From contig CM038710.1 in NCBI GenBank assembly GCA_021613375.1, positions 28,953,763-29,017,762 on the forward strand: a stretch of 64,000 nucleotides of DNA, read 5' to 3'. The notes under the pieces were generated by a model that did not search any database, was not told the DNA's origin, and worked only from the letters and a program-made list of their open reading frames with translations. Numbering within the stretch: position 1 is the stretch's first letter; every line of letters begins with the position of its first letter. Positions 25,487 through 38,255 of the stretch are shown one piece after another. This DNA is from Megaleporinus macrocephalus (lineage: Eukaryota > Chordata > Actinopteri > Characiformes > Anostomidae). A program made the position numbers and the translations under genes.

Positions 25487-27924
25487 TCATGTCGTCTGAC
25501 AGCCAAATTGTTATTTCTTGCTAATCAAGTTGAGATTAAGTTGTTAATGGTCAATGGGAATGCATTGTTTCAGAGGAAATCTCACCATGCGCATACTGAC
25601 ATAAGGCAGAGTAGCACAAGACTGTAAACACACTATTCAGACTTCGGCTAGGAGCTTAGAGAAAGGAGGATTAGGGGAGAGCTAAGGGAGAATTACAATC
25701 ATTATTCCAAAGGGATTCTATATCTCTCAGTGGACAGTTAGTTTGTACTTAATGCAGAGTATTCCCACCGGCTCATTTCTGTACCGTGACAGTAAAAACA
25801 TTTTGCTTTCGCTCTTATGTGCCTTTAATTATTGCTTTGTTCTCTGTGGACAGGAACGCTTAAAAATTAGCTTCAGTTTCATTTATGTAATGTTATGCAA
25901 GTGTGTTGCCTTAGACTTTGAGTCTAAGTGTGAGTGAAGTAATATATCATTCCTCTGTCACTCAGACAACCATAACCCCTTTAGGGTGGAAATAAACCAG
26001 GTCATAATGCCAGCACCAGACTGGAAATACATGTGGCACCATGACCAGAAGTTGCTGCATGTCACATTTTGTATGTCTTACAAAGAGCAAAGGACAGCAA
26101 AAGAGAGATCTGTGGCTTCAGGCCATCTGCAGAAAGAATGAAAATCATAAACGTTGGGAGCAGGCCAGCCAGCACATGTATGTCTGTGTTAAACACTTCA
26201 TTACTGAGAAGTTAAGAAGTTAAAATTAACACTTATAATGCTAAAAAGCAAGCTAGTGAATGCTGTTTTTTTATATTTATAGTGAAAAGCCAAGAGAATT
26301 CCAATTTGATGTCAGTCTGCAACAAAAGCCTTAACTTTCTAGAAGGAATTATAGCACCTCCGGCCACTGAGGAGGGTCCTTTGTCTGCTTTGATAAAGGC
26401 AGAGTGAAAGGAAACTCCTCAACCCCTATTTCCTGTCATTTCTTCTTTATTCTGATGATAAACTTTGATGGGCAACAACATAATGGTTTTCTTGATTGGC
26501 CACAGGATTTAGGCTTCTATTGGCTTTTGGCAATTGGCAATTGTGAAAGACCTTGAAATTTGTATTTACGGCCAGTCAAACTTCCCTCAAAAAGCCGTAG
26601 GAACAGTACACAAGGGTACAGTACCCAGATGTGTTGCTGTCATCTATGTAAAACCAACAGCTGATAAACTTCTACTACTTGTTAGCTACATTATCCTGGC
26701 AGCTGAAAAAGACTTACTGATTTTAACTGAATCAGAATCTGATCATCTACGTTAATGACTGTGTACACTTAATGTGAGAAATGCACATACTACTGTTTCC
26801 ACAGGTGAAGGTGCTTTTATATGATGGTTATTCAACATAAGACCCAGACGCAATTTGTTTGACTTGAAATGTGAAATGCACACAGTGCACACCGTATGAC
26901 TGGACTGATACGGCCAAGCAGGTAGTGTCATCATAGGGCACATCGTTATTTGCTGCTTATAAAAGATGAACGTGCCCTTACAGTCACCCGGGACTCTCGG
27001 AAAAGGCCATGAAAAGTGTGTCACACTGAAACAACTGAGGCAAAAGCACGAGGCGCAGAGATTCTGCCTTTAATATACTGACCATTATCCTTCTCTTCTC
27101 CATTTACAGTCCCATCATGTGTCTCTGCATGTGGTAAATGTGGAATTCTTCTCCTTTCTGTCATGATGTGCCATTGACAAGAATGATTCATTTGAAATGA
27201 ACTAAAAATTATACAAATAAGAAATGTGATACAGTTCATGGAGGTATTTGGGGGAACGATGCATCTCCTCTGACGCATCCATTGGGAGAATGTTCAGTGT
27301 TAAGTAATAAAATCTTCATGCATGTGGCTACGACCTAATCAATTACAAAATCAGATCCTTTCGTGAAGCTGGAGATTATTTCTTCTAAAATAAGAGCTGC
27401 AGTAAGAGAAGCTAGTTTAAAGAAGAAGCAGGACCTGACTTCATTAACACTGTCTGACACCTGGGGATTGTGGTCAGAGTCGCCTTTCATGATTCCCAAC
27501 GAGTGGAACATGAGGAGGGAAAAGGAGAAGAAAAGAGAATGGGTTGAGGGAAAAAAAGGAAAGATGCCTCAGAGCTGTGTTACCATGACAACTCCTTTGT
27601 GGCACATTCTTTTTTTTTTTTCATTAGAGCCCAGGGGCACAGAGCAGTGTGTGTGTGTTTGTGTGTGTAATTGATTAGCGTCATAGTTCGACTCAGGCTA
27701 AAAGACTAACCTGTATACTTTGCCTTGTGGCATTACACACCTCACTCAGAGAGATTAGTGCTCTCAGTCAATCGTGTCAATGTTTATCAATAAGTAGCTC
27801 AACCAAGCTTATTATTGACCTTCGAGGCTCCGCCCACAAATACTTATTTTCGTGCCAACTGTTGCATGGTTGGTAACTATGTTTTGGAAAGGATCATGAA
27901 TTGAGCAACATGCAAACAGAACCT
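25487..27924. other. Intergenic DNA, nothing recognised
   Basis: Contains short ORFs of up to 103 codons without domains and a T tract followed by a short (GT)n at 27610-27668. No supported gene. Confidence 0.45.
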
Positions 27925-28325
27925 ATACACAGTAAAGTCACATTATTATAACCACCAGCTAATAGACAGAGTAACTGCCATGCACAGCACGGACAGCACC
28001 TAGACGGACTCAATAAGGTCCCGGTTATCACAGGTATCTGGAGCCATGCTGACTGCAGTGCTTCCACAGCTGCTGGAGGGCATGTGGGGGAAGAGCTAAC
28101 ATGAGGTAGCCCCAGATGCTTAATTAGATTCAGGTATGGAGAATTAGGGGTCCAGGATAGTACTTCGAAGTCTTGGTCAGCTCTTCCAACCAATGTGGGA
28201 CATTTCTAGCCTTGTGATGTGTCAGATTGTCTTGCTGGAAGATCCCATCCACCCCAGGGAAGACAGTCAGTATGTATGGGTGTACGTGATCTGAGAGGAT
28301 CTGCAAGGATGGATTTACCAAAAAA
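27925..28325 (-). pseudogene. Tc1/mariner transposase fossil
   Basis: Two overlapping minus-strand frames carry pieces of the DDE transposase C-terminal half. The first is HPYILTVFPG, GIFQQDN (with the catalytic-type Asp) and HHKA (28130-28321). The second, shifted frame is FEVLSWTPNSPYLN, the degenerate form of the PPNSPDLNPIE motif that precedes the last acidic residue (27894-28193). A frameshift separates them, and Asp and Glu positions of the last motif are mutated. It is dead. The left end word CACATTATTATAACCACC resembles a Tc1-like terminus. Confidence 0.8.
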
Positions 28326-28540
28326 CTTTTTCACTTTGAATTTAAGTGTAAGAAACCAGAATGTTTTCCATGTTTGTTCAAACTTTGCAACAGTCAACAG
28401 TAAAGAACATATCTGTGGACAGAGCTAAATAGTCCGCTGTCCAATCAATGTTCCGATGCAAAATTGGCTAAAGCAATACGTACATTGCAGTATGTATTGT
28501 AGTGTGCATATACAATACACACTCATGAGCACCTAACATC

Positions 28541-29094
28541 AACCTTGCATCTACACTCATTCTCTATTATATTAGCTCCACTTATATATATATATAGATT
28601 CTACTTTGTAGATCAGACACAGCAGTGCTGCTGGAGTTTTTAAACACCTCAGTGTCACTGCTGGACTGAGAATAGTCCAGCAACATCCAGTGAATGGCGT
28701 CCTGTGGGCAGCATCCTGTGACCACTGTTGAAGGACTAGAGGACTAGACAACCTTTTGCAGTAACAGATGACCTGAATCGTTGACTTTACATCTACAAGG
28801 TAAACCACCAAGATAGGCATGTCTAATAGGATGGTGAGTGGCACTGTCTCCAGCAGCACTGCTGTGTCTGGTCCATTCATACCAGCACAACATACACTAA
28901 CACACTACCACTTCAGAGCTGAGAATGATCTCCCTGCTCAAATAATATCTGCTCTTTGGTGGTCCTAATGATTGAAGAACAGGGTGAAAAGTGGGATAAC
29001 AAAGTATGCACAGAAACAGACAAAGTGCTACTAAGTTATTCTATGTGTTAAGTGGTGCAGATAGAATGGACATTGGGTGTAGAAACAATGAGGA
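28541..29094. repeat. Fold-back repeat family FB, copy 1 (diverged)
   Basis: Begins CCTTGCATCTACACTCATTC, has the arm words TATTAGCTCCACTTA, TGCTGGAGTTTTTAAACACC and CACTGCTGGACTGAGAATAG, and ends with the inverted arm (GTGCTGCTAAG-type words, then GTAGAAACAATGAGG). The left arm is shortened by deletion around 28590-28610. No coding capacity. Confidence 0.8.
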
Positions 29095-30335
29095 GTACTT
29101 AATATTTTAGCATGTAGAACACCTATCATATGCTAAAATTTAGTTTTCATGGAAATTAGAAGAAAGCCATGAGATACTAGTAACTTCAGGCCTGTGTTTA
29201 TTGGACCTGTAACCTATTTATGAAGCACACAATAGGATTGCTGATCAAGGTTTTATTTCTATTAAGGTTAGAGAGGAATGGTCCCAGATCAGCTCAGGAA
29301 ACTTACAGAAAGCAGGCTCTGAAAGCATACATGCTAAAAGCTAAACTCTTTTCACCGGCAGAACAACCTGTTCTGTTTTCATTTATAATATTAAAATTAG
29401 TTTCCATGCACCCGCTAACCTCATGAAGGGCTTGTTAATCAGCAGAAGAGTGTGCATTGAACACTACAATGTGCAGTGAAGGGACACTCCATTACTAGTG
29501 TTGCTCTGAACGCTGTTCTGAAGGCTTTTGGTACAGCCAGACAAGGCCTAGTTGATAGTAGAGTTTATTTTAATGTTCAGATAAGTGTTTCATTTCATTT
29601 TAGTCAGAACAGTGGAGCCAAAACTCCTTTAGATGATACAGACCTGGAACGCCTGCCAGCGCCTTTAGTCTGAGACACTCCAACAATAACAAACACGAGT
29701 TACTAAGCAGCTCAAATGCTGAACCGCCCTCTCGGCTACAGCTGCTGTATCTTCCGCTCCCAACAAGCTCCCACTTTTATTCCGGAAAAAAAAAAAATCA
29801 GTTGGCCACATTTGCGACCTGGCTGAAGTAGCAGATGAGCATCTCTCCCCATGGCAACCGTCTTCAATATTGCCATGACAACCAGTTTTGTGGGGTAAAA
29901 AAAGACAACAAAGGTGGGGCGGGGGCACATGGAGCAGACGAGCAGGGGGATGATGGAGAAAAGCACTGAGAGGCTCATCTCCTCTTCTCACAGCGCAAAG
30001 CATTTTTCTCTCCAAACTTTTCAGAAGCTTTTATTGTGTATGGAGGACTAAAATATCATCCAGTCATTCTGGCACTTCACAGCTCTCACTACAACAAACA
30101 GCTGGTGGTGAATGATAGTAGGATGTGAGCATAATTACCCACACAGGTGATTACTGTGTTCATAGTAAAGTGAGCACATTAAGTACTAACCTAAACTAAG
30201 CACAGACTTTACTCAGCTCGTAGTAAAGGCCTGTCCTTTACCACCACGCCAGAAATATTCAAGACTTTGAGATAAATAACACAAGATTGTTTTAAAACAT
30301 TTAAAACAAAAAGCCATACAGTGTGTCCTTATAAT
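29095..30335. other. Intergenic DNA, nothing recognised
   Basis: There is a moderately GC-rich patch at 29650-29990 with frames of 80-116 codons on the minus strand, none of which resembles a known protein. Confidence 0.45.
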
Positions 30336-30339
30336 GAAA

Positions 30340-30740
30340 ACATTTCTCACAGACATCATAATCATGATTATGACTTAATGTCTCATAACACCGAGAAGGT
30401 TTCTCATAGCCATAGACTTTAGAACTCAGTAATGACTCATACTATTCAGAATATAGTCTCCTACTGTCTAGGTCTAGGTCTTAATTATGAAAAAGTCATA
30501 ATTGCAAGTCACTTATGATATAGTCAAATAAACTAAGTCAAAATTAAAATAAATGTTCTCTGTATTATAAAACCTCATTATCAAATATAGTAAGTCACAT
30601 TTTAATTTAAAAGTCATAATTATCTCTTCATTATGAGACACGAAAATATAATCTAATAAGAAATTATTATGGGATACTAACTCATAATTATGAGACAGTA
30701 TGATGAATGTTCTCCATATTGTGATATTTCATTATCATAA
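30340..30740. repeat. Diverged satellite-like tract built on CATAATTATGA palindromes
   Basis: The palindromic unit TCATAATTATGA and variants such as GTCATAATTAT, CTCATAATTATGAGA and TATGACTTAATGTCTC recur throughout the 400 bp on both strands. They resemble a low-complexity tandem repeat common in fish. Confidence 0.5.
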
Positions 30741-30772
30741 GATAGCATGTCAAATTATAAGATGTATAGTTA

Positions 30773-30774
<2 letters not shown>

Positions 30775-30830
<56 letters not shown>

Positions 30831-30869
30831 ATTATTATTATTATTATTCGATACGAATGCATACTTATT

Positions 30870-30924
<55 letters not shown>
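30775..30924. repeat. Two (ATT)n microsatellite blocks separated by about 23 bp
   Basis: Arrays at 30775-30848 and 30872-30924, interrupted by a unique segment containing CGATACGAATGCATAC. The poly-Ile, poly-Leu and poly-Asn frames across it are artefacts. Confidence 0.97.
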
Positions 30925-30929
30925 GCCAA

Positions 30930-32255
30930 GTTATACTTATGATGTAATGAGACACTTATGCCTCTTTTTCACTGAAGGGCCTAACAGTTCTGAGCACGGG
31001 GCGTAAGCATTCCAGTGGCTTTTCCACATGGACACAGAATGCTTACAAACCACTGAGGCGGGTTTTCTCAGCAGGGTTAGCTGACCGTACTCGGGGCCAC
31101 AGATCCGTTCAGTGGTCTGGTGTTGCAAAGTAGCTAATCATTGATCGGTAATGGTACTACATTTATGTATCGTGTCAGCGCATTGTGCTACATTATTACA
31201 AATTGATTCGACTGAAAGGTTCTCTGCTATCACACAGATTGACCGTACAGACTTATAACAGCAAGATTAAAGTTTGCTGATTGGTGATGGAGTGACAGAT
31301 AGCGCCTGCTAGTGTTTTAAACAGTTATCCTGAACATTCAATGCCTCCCAGCAAATTATGCTTAAAAACACTCATTAAAGGACCAATACTCACCACAAAC
31401 TTGAAAGTCTAGTGTTGACTTTCAGAAAGATAAAAAATAGAAATGTTCTATGGTGCTTTGTTCTGTATCATGCTGTGATATGCTAACGTTTAAAACCACC
31501 ACAGTACAGGCTCAATTTTAGTAACTGATTAAAAAAACAGCATCTGTTTACTGGATAAATGACATGAGAGCAGGCTGAGAGACTGGGGTTGGAGTGACAG
31601 ATGGAATCAGACTTGTTTTGTGACAGGTGTAGCAATTATTTGTTTAGCAGTTCTTAGCATAACAAATGGAGAGAGAAACCGCAACCGTTCTCACGAGTAC
31701 ATAACGACACAGTATGGCCCCAAGAACTATTTGGCTCGACAATAGACAAGACGCCATTGTTGGTCATAACAATGAACAAGTTTCTAATTATTATTATGAC
31801 TTACTAAATGGTTATTTTTTTCACTGGTAGAAACAGGCGTAGTAACAGGGGAAGTAACAGGGCAATGCACAGGCAAAGCTTTGTAAAATATGATCAATTA
31901 GCTTGGCTTCAGAAGTCCAGGTTAAATTTTATGTAGTATCATGTTCATTAATGTCTGGCTGTATATTTTAAATACTTTTAAAGATGTGCAGCATTAACTT
32001 TTCTTGGGAAAAGAAGAATATTTGTATATAACATGGTGTAGGGAGTCAAGGCAACTGGCAATGAAATACAGAATGGTAAGGTTATTTAACTACAGGTGCT
32101 GAAGACCCCACTGACGGCATTTGTACATAAAGGTGCTTATGAGAGATAGATAATAAATGAGTAAAGCAATAAAAGACAGAGACCCCACAAACATTCCTAA
32201 ACTATAACATTCCTAATAATATTTTGTATAAGTTTATAATACCTGTGTAGGACAT
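30930..32255. other. Intergenic DNA, nothing recognised
   Basis: No repeat, RNA gene or exon is identifiable. Confidence 0.45.
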
Positions 32256-32262
32256 TGGCGTG

Positions 32263-32309
32263 TACTATAATAGAAAGTACTATAATAGAAAGTATTATAA
32301 TAGAAAGTT
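32263..32309. repeat. Minisatellite, about 3 units of a 15-bp repeat
   Basis: Unit TACTATAATAGAAAG repeated three times with one substitution in the third unit. Confidence 0.85.
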
Positions 32310-32376
32310 TAAAATAATTATAGGAAACCAGAAAGTCCATTCACATTACTACAGCTCTTTTTCAGAAGTGCAGAGC

Positions 32377-32378
<2 letters not shown>

Positions 32379-32419
<41 letters not shown>
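32379..32419. repeat. (AG)n microsatellite
   Basis: Perfect AG array of about 20 units followed by a purine-rich flank. Confidence 0.97.
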
Positions 32420-32423
<4 letters not shown>

Positions 32424-32479
32424 GGAGACAGGCGGGAGAAAGACAGAGGGAACGAGGGAGCTTAACAATAATTAGAAGA

Positions 32480-33080
32480 GCTTATCTGTCCCGATCACCA
32501 TGGAGACGCATGTGTTTTCCACTCCGTTTAGCATTTAGCATGTGGCCGTGGAGGTCTGCAGGCAGGCGGGCAGACGGAGGGAGGCTTTGGCAAAGCTCTG
32601 CTTTCATACATCCAAACCACGGCGACATACCCGAACGCTCACTGTCACCCAGAGTGCAGCTAGTGTCTGTGAGCTACAGCAGCCGCAGCCCCTCACAAAG
32701 ACTTCTGGACGCGTACGAATGAATTGGGGAATATTTTATTTATTCGTCTTCCTGCAGAGGTGCATAGAAACACATGCCTACATGATACAATATATTAACA
32801 GCATCACCATAGACACACATTATACAGTTTCATTAACGGTTACTGTACTGTACCATACAATCTTATATGAGGAACCTCTTACTGGCGTGTTCCGTCTCCC
32901 CAAGTACACCCGCGGGGGATGTTTCGGGGGAAGCAACGCTGAAGAGAAATATGATAGAAAAAATAATCTCTGTTCATTTCATGTATAGTTACTGTAATAG
33001 CAGATAATGCATTGGTGGCAAGGTTATGTTAACTGTGTAATATATGCAACGACCTTACATACTGTGCTACATATGACTGT
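32480..33080. other. GC-rich block at 32490-32740 and flank, function unknown
   Basis: This is the longest plus-strand frame of the intergenic side (148 codons, 32542-32988), but it has no domain and ends in low-complexity sequence. A conserved regulatory element or part of a long kcnc4 3' UTR is as likely as anything else. Confidence 0.25.
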
Positions 33081-33082
33081 GC

Positions 33083-34388
33083 TTTATTTACAAGTTGTAC
33101 TTTCTAGTTTAAATGTGGGCTTGCACGTTAAAGCGAAACGAACATTCTGTTTGCTTCTTAAACTTAAGGCAACTATGGCAGACTATATACCGAAAAAAAG
33201 GAGAACAGAAAGACAGACTCGCCCATTTGAGAGGTCATACTCTATATTCTTCTGTCCATGTGTCCAAATGTGAAGGATGTGTGTTCACTTCTCGGAGAAC
33301 AGTGGACGGTTTTCTCCATTACACGACAGTAGGCACAACTGGGACAGATTATAGCATGTATAGCCATGAAGGAGGTTTAGGTAGTCACTTACTTATACAC
33401 CGCAACGGTGCTTGGTCCCCTTTCAACCAGTGACATTACAGATGGTCACAGACAACGAAAACAAGTGATGTTTTATAAGGAACTGTTTGCTGGACATTTC
33501 GTTTGGAGCCGTGAAAACCAGAGCGCTTGTGCTCTCTTTAGTAGAGGTGCATCAAAGAATCCTTTTTTTTTTATGGTAGCCCCACAATAACCCCTTTTCA
33601 AATGGTTCTTGGAAAAAACGGGGGGCGTGAATCCAAATGTCTTTGGAAAATGGCTCTTCAAAGCAGCTGTCTGAAATGGATGACCAGAGACAAAAGCCTT
33701 CTTAGAAGCACCTTCTGTAGTTCCAGTGTGAGCGTGTTCTGCGGGCCCACCACACATTGCTGCTGCAGAGTAGCAGAGCTGGGCTTCGATGCTGATCAGA
33801 TGCAGACCCGCTCCGACTGCTATGGTTTAATCAAAACAAACTCCCGATATGTTTCATAAGGACAGCGATGATTTATAGAACTAGATTTTATCTGATACAA
33901 GGACACAACTTCACCAATTACGCAATGTAGGTTCTATGCTACTCTACGGCACGGCTTATGAGCCTGCGTTCGCTCAGATCCAGCTCTCGAAACCATCGAA
34001 ATTACTGAAGACCAAAGGAAATATTGCTCATACAGAACAAAGGTTTCCACAACGATGCTGATGATGTTAACAGCGTTTTGAGAATTCAACTCTGATAAGA
34101 CGACATAGAGTAGACTCGTGTGCCCTAATCAACAAGTACATCAATGTTAGTTCAGGTCCAAGGTATGACATACAGAGCTAAGTCATGCAAAGACATGCTG
34201 GGATGCTGGAGGACAAGGAGATGTTTATGTGACGATGCCATCAAAAGCGTTACACGTACTACTAGCAGGCGAACGTGGTGTTGTTTAAGGGGAGGGAACT
34301 TAATGCATGGGTGTGACTGCTGGATGAAAGAGTGACCGCAATCACCCCGAAGGAGGTCTGCACACTCTGTCATGGTGCACCTGGCGCT
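33083..34388 (-). other. Probable kcnc4 3' UTR with candidate poly(A) signals
   Basis: Downstream of the TGA on the minus strand, the first variant signal ATTAAA is at 33826-33831 and the first canonical AATAAA is at 33083-33088. The interval has no recognisable repeat and no convincing ORF. Extent and poly(A) site are inferred only from these hexamers. Confidence 0.3.
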
Positions 34389-34456
34389 TCAGGTCAAGGT
34401 AGTCACTTCAGGCTGGGTATAGCTGGCTGCGGCTGCAAGGGCCTCTTTGTAGGTCT
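34389..34456 (-). CDS. kcnc4: kcnc4 terminal coding exon (22-residue C-terminus and stop)
   Basis: The exon begins after a TTTTGTTACAG acceptor at 34457 and above. Joined to exon 3 in phase 1 (G|AG, Glu) it reads ETYKEAL, four alanines, then SYTQPEVTTLT and TGA at 34389-34391. The phase is exactly the one exon 3 demands; the alternative AG two bases further gives an unrelated frame. The tail resembles, from memory, an alternative Kv3 C-terminus containing a CKE...GYTQAE...LT pattern known from Kv3.2 isoforms, which supports it as a genuine Kv3 3' exon. It is 6.46 kb downstream of exon 3. Uncertainty: no transcript evidence, and another terminal exon could exist in intron 3 or further downstream. 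Confidence 0.8.
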
Positions 34457-34784
34457 CTGTAACAAAACAAGGAAACAAATGAAAGCACAGTTGCTGTGTT
34501 TACCTTCATACCAGGTGTTTCATATTATTCTATCCAAGACTGCTAGTCATGAATTATGATTATGCAAACAGTGTGGTTTAGTCACCACAGTCTTACTGTA
34601 CTGTGCAAAGAGACCCCCACTCCATTTATTTCATTTCCAGTAGAAGTAGAAGTTATTCATATTACAGGAGATGTTTCTAAGATTTTATTTAAGATGATTC
34701 ACTTGCATAATCCAAGTTAAATAAACGAGTTATTCTTACTAATACAAGATCCACAAAAAGAATTTCTAACAACCTTGTCAGATC

Positions 34785-34985
34785 CGGTTGGCCATTGTTG
34801 TGAACATTTCTTTCATGCTATGGCGAGATAACAACTTGGCCAGATGAATCACATGGGCCAGATGGAGCATAGAGGCAGGCCCATAAGACCGTGCAGTTAC
34901 AGAAACCATTTAGAACCATGTTCTGAGATCACCACAAAGGATGTCTGTACTGCTGTATCTTAAGAATAAAAACTGGCCCCCCTCT
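34785..34985. repeat. Diverged dispersed repeat, shorter copy
   Basis: Second member of the family seen at 20465-20785: TGTTGTGAACATTTCTT, AACTTGGCCAGATG, GAGGCAGGCCCATAAGAC, GTGCAG, ATGTCTGTACTGC. It sits in kcnc4 intron 3, about 330 bp upstream of the terminal exon. Confidence 0.55.
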
Positions 34986-35999
34986 TTATTGTGGCGGAAG
35001 AAGTGACTACCATCAAAACAGTCAACATCAGATTCAGAGATGACCATATTTTGTTATTAGTCTCTACAGAGAACACACTGCTGTATATTTTACTGTACAA
35101 CTACTGTTTTTTAGCACATTGGAAGACATAAAGCATACACAGGCCTGTGTTAAATAAAGGCACATTTTATGTTTTTTTTTTCCAGTTGGTTAAACTCTGC
35201 ATTACACTTAAATCTGCACAACTTCTGTTCCCTGTTAAAGAGATGCATTGACTTATTTTTACTATAAAATACATGTCATTTGACTAGTGTATATCATATA
35301 TTTCAGCATGTCGGTGATGTTCTTACAGGCTGCTTTGGAAATACTAAACAAGTGTGTTAATGCTGTGAGTAAGTCCCCAGGTAGCTGTCCCACATACGTC
35401 ACACCTGCAGTCTAGACAAGTGCTGGTGCACTTTTGTTAAACCCTAAGAGGGGACAGGCCATGGCTTTCATACCAGAGTAGAAAAGCAGCACTGACATCA
35501 ACAAGCGTTAACTCATTCAATGAATGGGACATTATACACCCCATCATAGTGAAATCTACAGCATGCATGAAAACAGGGCAATAATTGAAGAATTGAAATT
35601 TCTTGATTTGGTACGGCTTCTTAAACGAATGAAACTTGTTAATATATGTTTTTTCCTCTATTGCAGGAGATTAATACAGGTTGGAAAAAGTTATTTCCCC
35701 GTCAAGCAAACGCTAACTATGAATCCAACAACAGCTTTTATCGTGCTGGGTAAACAAATTGTTATGCATTCATAAGCACTGCAGCTGTAATGAGCCTAAA
35801 CACTGACAACCTGCAGTTTTATTCCAATACAAATGTACATAGAATGGTTGGAGATAACTGTAAGATTCTGTTGTTGTAGGGACTGAACAGGGCTCCAGCA
35901 GCTACCAGCCCAGCATTTATATAAGAATGTACACAGAGATACACTCCTGCTCTCTGGTGTAGGGCTGATTTAAACCAGACCACCTCTGGCCTCTTGCAG

Positions 36000-36320
36000 A
36001 TACCAAGCATGCTCCCGCAACACAGCGGCGATCAAGAGAAAGGCTTTGAGATTCGCCCATGCTGCTTATGAAGGCCTATTAGCAGCAATTAAAGCGGAGA
36101 CGTCACTCGGGACCAGAGGCACGTCCAGAACTCACGCTGCTGCTGTGCCCGCTGATGCTACGTTTCAGAGGAGCCTGACTGCTCTGCCACATCATTACAC
36201 TCCCATCAGAAAGGAGGCAGCCTGAAACCAGCAGCGCTGCTCAAATGCACATGCTAATCAGGCAGGCTATTTATGGGTGAAACCCAGCTTTCGGCGAGCC
36301 ACGGCTGTGAGATACGAGAG
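36000..36320. other. Candidate conserved non-coding block in kcnc4 intron 3
   Basis: A 320-bp non-repetitive, GC-balanced stretch with CpGs, CAATTAAAG and GCTAATCAGGC words stands out from the AT-rich intron. There is no ORF and no splice-compatible Kv3 tail. Enhancer function is only a guess. Confidence 0.2.
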
Positions 36321-38231
36321 CTTCATAGTTTATTCATTTATTTATTTATAAATTTAATTATTTTTGAAGGGCCACATATATTTGCTCTATAAAGACCAAG
36401 ATGAAGACATGAGGAGCTGACTAAAGGACTAAAACAAATTTTAATGGGAAATCATCATTAACATTGTGTAAGGGCCTATGGCATGTTATATACTGTTTGT
36501 CAATAACAGTGAATTAGATCTAATAATAGGCTTTAATAAGGAAGAGTCAGATGTTTAGAGGAGAATGTACTTTAGCTGCCAATTCCCTTAAATCCTATAA
36601 GCTTTCTTGCGTAGCGAACTGGGGAAATAATATAGAGAATATAAAGATATAAGACTATAAAAAAACAGTTACAGATTCCCAGTTAAAATCAAAGACAGCT
36701 GAACTTTCAATACGTGCGTCTTGTGTAACAAAAGCAGGATAGTAAGTTATAAGTTTGAATATTAAATGCCATTAGAAAGTAAAGAAATATTATATACATA
36801 ATATACAAAATTCTAACACACTGTTAGATAAGTTCTAACAAGTCAACACTAGTATATGAGATACAAATTAATTCTTCAAAGGTTAATTAACTTGAATCAA
36901 CTTAATTAAAGAATTTTGGCTTTGAAGTTTAAAAAGAAAAGATGACGGTGGATACATAATAAAGCGGATACATAATGGACAGCAAGTGTAACCATTTTAA
37001 CGCAAATAGAGGAACAGTTCTATTAAACCTCACATTGTACAGTCTTTTAAATGAACAGCAGAAGTTCCAAGTCCCCTTTGGGGGGGGCATCCTGTAATAA
37101 ACGTAACGACAGTTTCGTTGTCATGGGGTCTTCACGGGTCTGTTGTAACTAGTTACTTTGTTCCTCTAACTTACTTTTAAACAGGATGTGAGTGGGTTGG
37201 TTGTCGTGTCAGCAGAAAATTGGTCTTAAGACCGGGAAAAAGAAGCACCCTCAGAAATGGCTTCCCGCCAAATCAGGTAGTCAGTGTATCAGTTTTATGC
37301 AGAGAGGTGATGATACGCTACACTTCTAATGCATTTCAGTGCTCTGTTGGTGCAAGAAACTATTATGTAACACGAGCAACGTAAATGTGCATATCAGTTT
37401 TCAACATGTTTCCAGCAGTGGAGAACCCTCAGGGTCTAGAGAGCCTTCAGAGAAAACCTTATGAATTCGAGAAGCTACAAAAATACACCCGTTGTTTTTT
37501 GATTCAGGTTTATTGACGAAATCAATAATATTATTTAGTATAGCCTAAACACTGTCTTTGTTAGATCTTGTTAAAAAACAAGTTCAAATCTTGAAATGTC
37601 CAACAGAAAATTATCCAATCAGGCTTTTCCCCCCGCCGTGGTATCTTCAGTAGATAAGGCCAACTGAGCTCTCTCTATGTTTAGGGCTTCAGAGGTTGAA
37701 CAGAAGTGAGAGAGAAATCAAGCATGTTGTGATTTCTAATTAGTGGAACCAATTAACTGTAGATGTGAGTAACCCGACCATGTTTCCGTTGTTAGAAAAC
37801 AGCAGCGGACGCTCTCTTCATACTGATATTGACTGACGTTAATTAAAGGAGCAATATCTAAGATGACACCAGTAATATGTAATGAAATTATCAACAGAAT
37901 GTGAGGAAACATCAAAGACGTCTATGTATTGTCCTGCAGAGATACCTACTGAAGTTAGCATGCTAACTTACTAGTCCCGGCCCTTCCTTTCTGCAATACC
38001 ACTTTATACCTAATGATGTACCTAATGAGTCACAGTGGACTAAATGAAAAATATGCACATCCCATCTTGCAAAATAAAAGAACAAGTGACATAACAAGTA
38101 GCAGAGTGCGGATGCAGGAGGAGAGACTGTCTGGTGTATGAATTTGACAGAATGTTTCATTTTACATATTGCTCCTTTAAATGTATGCAACATGTTTTTG
38201 CTTGGACAAGAGAACTGCCTCAGTTTCTCTT

Positions 38232-38255
38232 GAATGAATGAATGAATGAATGAAT
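38232..38255. repeat. (TGAA)n tetranucleotide repeat
   Basis: Six perfect units. Confidence 0.9.

Noticed and set aside
29665..30015. 116-codon minus-strand ORF with an LFLPH string reminiscent of the mammalian Kv3.4 tail end
   Set aside because: The match is only five residues and is not followed by a stop. There is no acceptor in the right phase, and it lies beyond the probable 3' UTR.
30747..30955. Poly-Ile, poly-Leu and poly-Asn frames
   Set aside because: They are translations of (ATT)n arrays; the same holds for the frames at 43246-43605 and the Ile-Tyr repeat frame at 7073-7258.
32542..32988. 148-codon plus-strand ORF in a GC-rich stretch
   Set aside because: No recognisable domain or transcript signal. 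The end is low-complexity AT-rich sequence, and the length is possible by chance in GC-rich DNA.
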